Of a stretch of 10,585 nt of DNA, positions 5,981-10,585 are shown one piece after another; the first letter of the stretch is position 1, and each line of letters opens with the position of its first letter. The stretch covers positions 1 to 10,585 of the forward strand of contig CAQYCU010000050.1 of the NCBI GenBank assembly GCA_948919095.1, written 5' to 3'. Below the pieces are notes generated by a model. That model did not search any database. It had not been told where the DNA came from and saw only the letters and a list, made by a program, of their open reading frames with translations. This stretch comes from an uncultured Clostridia bacterium. Its GTDB lineage: Bacteria; Bacillota; Clostridia; TANB77; CAG-508. Position numbers and translations under genes: made by a program.

Positions 5981-7462
5981 ATGAAATTAAAAGACGTAAA
6001 TAAATCTATTCAATTTAGAATGTTTTTAACTTTATGTGCAACAACTATTATAGGAATTTTTGTAATAATGGTAATAAACAGTTTAGTATTAGAAAGCTTT
6101 TATAAATATACAAAAATAAAATCGGCAAAAGAAGTTATTAATAGGATAGACGAATATTATGAAAATTCAGTACAATACAATATTGACTCACAGCTAAGAG
6201 AAATTGAAATAAAAGAAAATTTTCAAATACTAATACTATCAGAAGATGGTAGTGTAATTTATATGGGAAATAAAGATATTGTAAACTTTGTAAATAGAAA
6301 TATTAAACTATATGGAAGAAGCTTTTCAAAAGAAAATAACATAGAGATTTGGTCAGATGGAGAAAAGCTACAAAGCAATAACGTTTTTCTAAAAGCAACA
6401 TTAAATAATGGTTACATATTATATATAAAAATACCAGTTGTACCAATAAAAGAATCAGTAAGAATTTCAAATAGAGTATTATTCATCATATCAGGAATGA
6501 TGATTATAATATCTGCGATTGCGTCTTCAATTATTTCTAGAAGATTTACACAGCCAATTATAAAACTAAACAATATAACAAAGAAAATGACACAATTAGA
6601 TTTTAGTGAAAAATATAGAATAGTTGATGCAGATGACGAAATCAACACTTTAGGAAAAAACATAAACCAATTATCTGACAAACTTGAAACAACAATAGAA
6701 CTTTTAAGAGAAAATAATGACCAATTAGAAAAAGATATAGAAGAAAAATCAAAGATTGATGAGATGAGAAAACAATTCATATCAGACGTATCCCACGAAT
6801 TAAAAACTCCAATATCACTAATAGAAGGATATTCGGAAGGGTTAATTGAAAATGTAAACACAGACGAAGAATCAAGAAAATTCTATGCAGAAGTAATTAT
6901 GGATGAAGCTCAAAAGATGGATAATATAGTAAGAGAATTACTAGAACTTATGAAAATAGAATATCAAGAAATGCCATTTAATGATACTAAATTTAATTTA
7001 ACAGAACTAATAAAAGAAGAAATAAAAAGACAAACAGTAATACTAAAAGACAAAAATATAAAAGTAGAATTTAATGAAAAGCAATATCAAGTATATGCAG
7101 ATTATAAATATATAGAAAGAATTATAAATAACTATTTCACAAATGCAATAAAACATTGTCAAGAAGTCAATAAAGAAAAGAAAATTCTTATTAGAATAGA
7201 AAAAAGAAATAATAAAGTTAGACTATATGTATATAATACAGGAGAAAAAATTCCAGAAGACAAAATAAATAAAATATGGAAAAGATTTTATAAAGAAGAT
7301 ACATCTAGAAATAGAGCAGAAGGCGGAACTGGAATAGGACTTGCAGTTGTAAAAGCAATTATGAATAATTATGACAATGAATATGGCGTAAAAAATTATG
7401 ATAATGGAGTGGAATTTTATTGTGATATTAACTGTGAAGCAATAAAGAACAAGAGTGAATAA
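5981..7462 (+). CDS. Membrane sensor histidine kinase
   Basis: 493 residues with the classical layout: TM1 at about 14-36, an extracytoplasmic sensor region at about 37-164 (no recognised domain), TM2 at about 166-186, and HAMP at about 187-240 followed by a charged coiled-coil-like linker (LRENNDQLEKDIEEKSK). HisKA has FISDVSHELKTPISLIEGYS with phospho-acceptor H272, and the ATPase domain has an N-box NNYFTNAIKHC (N388), a G1-like NTGEKIPEDKINKIWKRFYK and a G2 box GGTGIGLAVVKAI (from G448). It resembles VanS/YycG-like Bacillota kinases in overall design. The ligand is unknown. It shares the promoter at 5191 with the regulator and must be its partner. The ribosome site is weak (an A/G-rich stretch AAAAAAGAAAGAA), so coupling with the regulator is possible. 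No terminator follows, so transcription probably continues into the WG-repeat gene. Confidence 0.94.
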   Translation: MKLKDVNKSIQFRMFLTLCATTIIGIFVIMVINSLVLESFYKYTKIKSAKEVINRIDEYYENSVQYNIDSQLREIEIKENFQILILSEDGSVIYMGNKDIVNFVNRNIKLYGRSFSKENNIEIWSDGEKLQSNNVFLKATLNNGYILYIKIPVVPIKESVRISNRVLFIISGMMIIISAIASSIISRRFTQPIIKLNNITKKMTQLDFSEKYRIVDADDEINTLGKNINQLSDKLETTIELLRENNDQLEKDIEEKSKIDEMRKQFISDVSHELKTPISLIEGYSEGLIENVNTDEESRKFYAEVIMDEAQKMDNIVRELLELMKIEYQEMPFNDTKFNLTELIKEEIKRQTVILKDKNIKVEFNEKQYQVYADYKYIERIINNYFTNAIKHCQEVNKEKKILIRIEKRNNKVRLYVYNTGEKIPEDKINKIWKRFYKEDTSRNRAEGGTGIGLAVVKAIMNNYDNEYGVKNYDNGVEFYCDINCEAIKNKSE

Positions 7463-7510
7463 AAAAGACTTAAATGTAAAATATATATAGAAATAAGAGA
7501 GGCGAAAAGA

Positions 7511-7548
7511 AAGGAGCTTCGTATAATATTATACGAGAAATAGTAATG
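7511..7548 (+). promoter_or_regulatory. Split ribosome-binding site with an 18-bp palindrome between SD and ATG
   Basis: AAGGAG (7511-7516) is the only good Shine-Dalgarno sequence before the WG gene, but it ends 29 nt before the ATG at 7546. Between them is TCGTATAATATTATACGA (7519-7536), a perfect palindrome. As RNA it can fold into a 7-bp stem with an AUAU loop, leaving about 11 nt between the SD and the ATG. Alternatively the palindrome may be a dimeric protein operator. No ATG, GTG or TTG occurs in frame between the SD and 7546. Confidence 0.6.
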
Positions 7549-9279
7549 ATTAAAGATAACAAAAAAATAATAATTATACTAGCAATAGTCATAATAGCAG
7601 TAGTAACATTAATTGTAACATTTATAAGAATGGGAAAAGGAAGTACCACAAAAACACAAGAAATTACTGAAAAAGATGTAGAGTATTATGTATTAAAAAA
7701 AGAAGACCAATATGGTGTAATTGATAAATTAGGAAATATAATAATTGAACCTAAATATATTCAAGTACAAATCCCTAATCCAACTACTGATTTGTTTTTA
7801 TGTACAACTGATACTGATATTGAAAATATAAAATGGACAGCTGTTAACAAAGAAGGACAACCAGTATTGACACAATATGAAAATATAGAAGCACTTCCTA
7901 TAAACCAACAAACAAGCTATGTTCCATATGAAAAAAACATTTTAATATATAAAGAAAATAATTATTATGGAATAATAAATTTAAAGGGTGATAAAATCAC
8001 AGACGCAATTTATGAAGAAATATCTGGAATTGATTACAAAGAAGGATATCTAAAGGTAAAAAAACAAAATAGCTATGGAGTAATTGATACAAAAGGAAAA
8101 TCTATAATAAAAAATGAATATGATAACATAATGGCAGATGGATTTTATGATGAAAATACAAAATATCAAAAAGCAGGATTTATAACAAGAATAAAAACTG
8201 ACGATGGATATCGCTTTGGCTATGCCAATGAAAAAGGAAAAAAAGTACTTGATACAATATATAATGAACTGAATAGAATAACCGAAATTAAGAATGATAA
8301 AGATATATATTTAGTTATTTCAACAAATGGAAAGTATGGCTTAACTAAAAAAGGAAAAGTAATACTAGAACCAGAGTATACTGAAATAAGTTATGATAAG
8401 AACAGTAATTTATTAATTGTAACAAAAGGGAATGCTATAGGAGTAGTTGATTTAAAAGGAAAATTAATTTTACCAATAGACTATGACTTTGTTGCTATTG
8501 GAGGAGACTATATTACAGCTAACAAAGGGGAAACAAAATTAGTATTTAATACTTTAGGAGAACAAATAAATACAGATATATCAAATCACACAACAGTATC
8601 AAAGGAATATAGTATAATTATTGACAATGACAATTATTATAATATTGTAGATAATTCAAATAACAAGCTTTTAAAAGATAAATATATTTATTTAGAATAT
8701 TTTAAAGATGATATGTTTATCGCAACAAAAGATGCAAAAACAGGAATAATAAAAGCAGACGAAAGTATAGTTGTTCCTATAAAATATGGAACAATACAAA
8801 AAATAGAGGATACAGAATTATTACAAGCAATAGATACACAAAATAGTAAAATAGACCTTATAGATGAAAAAGGAAAAATTATTGAAGGAATAGAACAAGC
8901 AAAAATAATAAAAACAGATGATTATATAAAAATATATTCAAACACAGATATGAAATATTTTAACCTTGATGGAAAAGTAATTTATAATAGAGAGTTATTT
9001 AAAGGAAATTCAATATTTGCAGACTGTAAAAATGGAAAATGGGGATTTTTAAATAGCAATGGAACTAATATTACAAACTATGAGTATGACTACGCAACAG
9101 AGCAAAATGGGAACGTTGCAGGCTTCAAAGTAGGAGAACTATGGGGAATAATAAGTAAAGATGGAAATATTATACTAGAACCGACATATAAAATATCAAC
9201 AGATAGTACACCAAAATTTTTAGGTAAGTTTTATGAGAGTCCTAGGGGGTTAAATGTACCTATATATGTTGGTGAATAA
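7546..9279 (+). CDS. Membrane-anchored WG-repeat protein
   Basis: 577 residues. Residues 8-27 form one strongly hydrophobic helix after a short basic N-terminus (MIKDNKK), consistent with an uncleaved signal anchor and an extracytoplasmic body; no lipobox is seen. Residues about 47-550 hold roughly 12-13 degenerate WG repeats (PF14903 type), each of the form [YW]G-[VI]-[IV]-[DN]-x-x-G-[KN]-x-I-[IL]-x-x-x-Y-[DE]-x-[IV]. Examples are YGVIDKLGNIIIEPKY, YGIINLKGDKITDAIYEEI, YGLTKKGKVILEPEYTEI, WGFLNSNGTNI and WGIISKDGNIILEPTY. Most repeats have Tyr in place of Trp; real WG pairs occur only in the last two. Such repeats form beta-rich, possibly propeller-like scaffolds whose function is mostly unknown. 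It follows a two-component system with no terminator between, and overlaps functionally with the PLP enzyme gene starting 9 nt after its stop. The start is chosen at 7546 because no other start fits the anchor, although the SD is distant. A role in surface sensing or binding is only inference. Confidence 0.9.
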   Translation: MIKDNKKIIIILAIVIIAVVTLIVTFIRMGKGSTTKTQEITEKDVEYYVLKKEDQYGVIDKLGNIIIEPKYIQVQIPNPTTDLFLCTTDTDIENIKWTAVNKEGQPVLTQYENIEALPINQQTSYVPYEKNILIYKENNYYGIINLKGDKITDAIYEEISGIDYKEGYLKVKKQNSYGVIDTKGKSIIKNEYDNIMADGFYDENTKYQKAGFITRIKTDDGYRFGYANEKGKKVLDTIYNELNRITEIKNDKDIYLVISTNGKYGLTKKGKVILEPEYTEISYDKNSNLLIVTKGNAIGVVDLKGKLILPIDYDFVAIGGDYITANKGETKLVFNTLGEQINTDISNHTTVSKEYSIIIDNDNYYNIVDNSNNKLLKDKYIYLEYFKDDMFIATKDAKTGIIKADESIVVPIKYGTIQKIEDTELLQAIDTQNSKIDLIDEKGKIIEGIEQAKIIKTDDYIKIYSNTDMKYFNLDGKVIYNRELFKGNSIFADCKNGKWGFLNSNGTNITNYEYDYATEQNGNVAGFKVGELWGIISKDGNIILEPTYKISTDSTPKFLGKFYESPRGLNVPIYVGE

Positions 9280-9288
9280 GGAGAGAAA

Positions 9289-10524
9289 ATGTACGTAAAA
9301 AAAGAAATAATAGATATAGTAAATAAAGCAGAAGCGGAAGTTAGAGCAGAATTTGAAAAAGTAGAAGAAATTTGCCTAGTAAATACAGAGAAAGTACTAA
9401 AAGCATTTCAAGGTAATCAATTATCAGATGTTCATTTCGGAGAAACCACTGGATATGGTTATAATGATATAGGTAGAGAGACTATTGAAAAAATATATGC
9501 TCAAATTTTTGGAACAGAAGATAGTTTAGTAAGAGGACAATTTATATCAGCATCACATGCTTTAAATGTAACATTATTTGGACTTCTTAGACCAAATGAC
9601 ATAATGATAAGTGTTTCAGGAAAACCATATGATACGCTAGATGAGGTTATAGGAATAACCGAAAATGCAAGTTCTTTAAAAGCCTTTGGAGTAAAATATG
9701 AACAAATAGATTTAGTGGACAATGACTTTGATTATAAAAAGATAGGAGAAAGATTATCCATAAAAAATGTAAAATTAGTGGAAATTCAAAGGTCAAGAGG
9801 ATATTCTTTAAGAAAGAGTATAACTTTAGACAAAATAGAAAAAGTAATAAAGACAATTAGAAAAGTAAACGATGACGTAATAATTATGATAGATAATTGT
9901 TATGGAGAATTTACAAATAAAATTGAGCCTAGCCAAGTTGGGGCTGATATATTAGTAGGTTCATTAATTAAAAACTTAGGTGGAGGAATTGCTCCAAATG
10001 GTGCATATGTTGTAGGTAAAAAAGAACTAATAGAATTAGTAGCTGAAAGACTTACTCTTCCAGGAGAAGGAAGAGAAGTAGGACCAACACTTGGGATGAA
10101 CAAAAGAATATTGCAAGGATTATTTTTTGCACCAAGCGTTGTTGCAAGCAGTTTAAAAACAGCAATATTAACTAGCAAAGTAATGGAGAACTTAGGTTAT
10201 GGCACAGAGCCAAAATGGAATGAAGAAAGAACAGACATTGTTCAGACAATACAATTTGGAGATAAAGAAAAATTAATAAAATATTGCCAAGGTATTCAAA
10301 TGGGCTCGCCAGTTGACTCTTTTGCAATACCAATCCCAGACGATATGCCAGGTTACACTGATAAAGTTATAATGGCAGCAGGAGCTTTTACACAAGGCTC
10401 TTCAATAGAACTAAGTTGTGATGCACCAATTAGAGAGCCATATTTAGCTTTCCAACAAGGTGGACTTACATACGAATATGGAAAACTAGGAGTAATGAAA
10501 GCTGTTGAATTTATGATGGAATAA
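9289..10524 (+). CDS. Methionine gamma-lyase-family PLP enzyme ('aluminum resistance' protein, YnbB-like)
   Basis: A 411-residue cytoplasmic fold-type I PLP enzyme of usual family length (PF06838 type). Landmarks are GETTGYGYNDIGRETIEKIY (about 47-66) and the cofactor-stacking region RGQFISASHALNVTLFGLL. The Asp that contacts the pyridine nitrogen lies in IMIDNCYGEF (D202), and the Schiff-base Lys in GSLIKNLGGGIAPNG (K228). The glycine-rich GEGREVGPTLGMNKR and the C-terminal LSCDAPIREPYLAFQQGGLTY are also typical. The family is named after a reported link to aluminium tolerance and after sequence similarity to methionine gamma-lyase; its real substrate is not established. The start has AAGGAGA a few bases upstream, overlapping the end of the WG gene, so the two are probably co-translated. 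In Bacilli the orthologue (ynbB) lies near hflX and glnR; here it follows a surface-type protein instead. It appears intact. Confidence 0.92.
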   Translation: MYVKKEIIDIVNKAEAEVRAEFEKVEEICLVNTEKVLKAFQGNQLSDVHFGETTGYGYNDIGRETIEKIYAQIFGTEDSLVRGQFISASHALNVTLFGLLRPNDIMISVSGKPYDTLDEVIGITENASSLKAFGVKYEQIDLVDNDFDYKKIGERLSIKNVKLVEIQRSRGYSLRKSITLDKIEKVIKTIRKVNDDVIIMIDNCYGEFTNKIEPSQVGADILVGSLIKNLGGGIAPNGAYVVGKKELIELVAERLTLPGEGREVGPTLGMNKRILQGLFFAPSVVASSLKTAILTSKVMENLGYGTEPKWNEERTDIVQTIQFGDKEKLIKYCQGIQMGSPVDSFAIPIPDDMPGYTDKVIMAAGAFTQGSSIELSCDAPIREPYLAFQQGGLTYEYGKLGVMKAVEFMME

Positions 10525-10535
10525 TATAAAAAATG

Positions 10536-10581
10536 TTACAATTAGATTACAATTATAAAAATACTCTGTTTTGGGTTGACA
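10536..10581 (+). promoter_or_regulatory. Direct repeat and -35-like box at the window edge
   Basis: TTACAATTA occurs at 10536-10544 and again at 10547-10555, an 11-bp spacing that puts both copies on about the same face of the helix. A consensus -35 hexamer TTGACA lies at 10576-10581. The matching -10 would fall outside the window. This may be the control region of the next gene, with the repeats as an activator or repressor site, but in such AT-rich DNA short repeats arise easily. No terminator is seen after the PLP enzyme gene. Confidence 0.3.
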
Positions 10582-10585
10582 TTAA

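Noticed and set aside
7528..7548. ATT at 7528 as an alternative start of the WG-repeat gene, normally spaced from AAGGAG
   Set aside because: ATT starts are very rare, the extra residues would come from the palindrome, and the ATG at 7546 gives a normal basic N-terminus before the membrane helix. It cannot be fully excluded.
9900..10178. Minus-strand reading frame of 92 codons inside the PLP enzyme gene
   Set aside because: It lies entirely within a full-length conserved coding gene on the other strand and shows no motif. The same applies to the minus-strand frames at 3936-4151, 5363-5587, 6412-6861, 9501-9722 and 9647-9856.
1..10585. CRISPR array, tRNA or rRNA gene, transposase or attachment sites
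   Set aside because: No regularly spaced repeats, cloverleaf, conserved rRNA stretch, transposase fragment or terminal inverted repeats were seen; the decay at 930-3734 shows no insertion-sequence scars.
1..10585. Alternative genetic code (UGA as Trp), suggested by high AT content and broken frames
   Set aside because: Intact genes use TGG for Trp, and TGA ends remnants where the homologous sequence also changes frame; reading TGA through would not restore any of the broken genes.

Overview
The window is very AT-rich with strongly A/T-ending codons, and every gene lies on the + strand. UGA is used as a stop and UGG as Trp, so the standard bacterial code applies. Gene content (a BcrA/PmtA-type ABC-2 exporter, MepA-like MATE protein, OmpR-type two-component systems, a WG-repeat protein and a YnbB-like PLP enzyme) suggests a low-GC Bacillota, most likely a gut-type Clostridia. 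I cannot name a species.

Layout. (1) 1-929: the C-terminal end of an ABC ATPase overlaps an intact ABC-2 permease, and a hairpin terminator closes the operon. (2) 930-3734: a gene graveyard. In order there are a good extended -10 promoter, a 23-codon stub of a NUDIX hydrolase, an OmpR response regulator with internal deletions and a frameshift, its histidine kinase broken by a perfect 13-bp tandem duplication, the extracytoplasmic part of a MacB/FtsX-type ABC permease, its ABC ATPase without Walker A, and the C-terminal end of a cytidylate kinase-like protein joined directly to the ATPase remnant. This was once a sensor/regulator/ABC-exporter cassette flanked by NUDIX and cytidylate-kinase-like genes. 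(3) 3740-5154: an intact MATE efflux gene with its own terminator but no obvious promoter of its own. (4) 5191-10524: a consensus promoter followed by an intact OmpR-type regulator, its sensor kinase, a membrane-anchored WG-repeat protein and a methionine gamma-lyase-family ('aluminum resistance') PLP enzyme, with no visible terminator between them.

The second two-component system is intact in every motif checked and probably controls its own transcription unit. The WG-repeat protein and PLP enzyme are separated by only 9 nt and are probably translated from the same message. The WG gene has an unusual leader: its Shine-Dalgarno sequence is separated from the ATG by an 18-bp perfect palindrome that could fold and bring the two together.

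I did not find a convincing new defence or mobile system. The most informative signals are the stepwise decay of the sensor/ABC cassette, the potentially reversible 13-bp duplication in the kinase, and the structured leader of the WG gene. All family assignments are from reading the translated sequence by eye; no database search was run.
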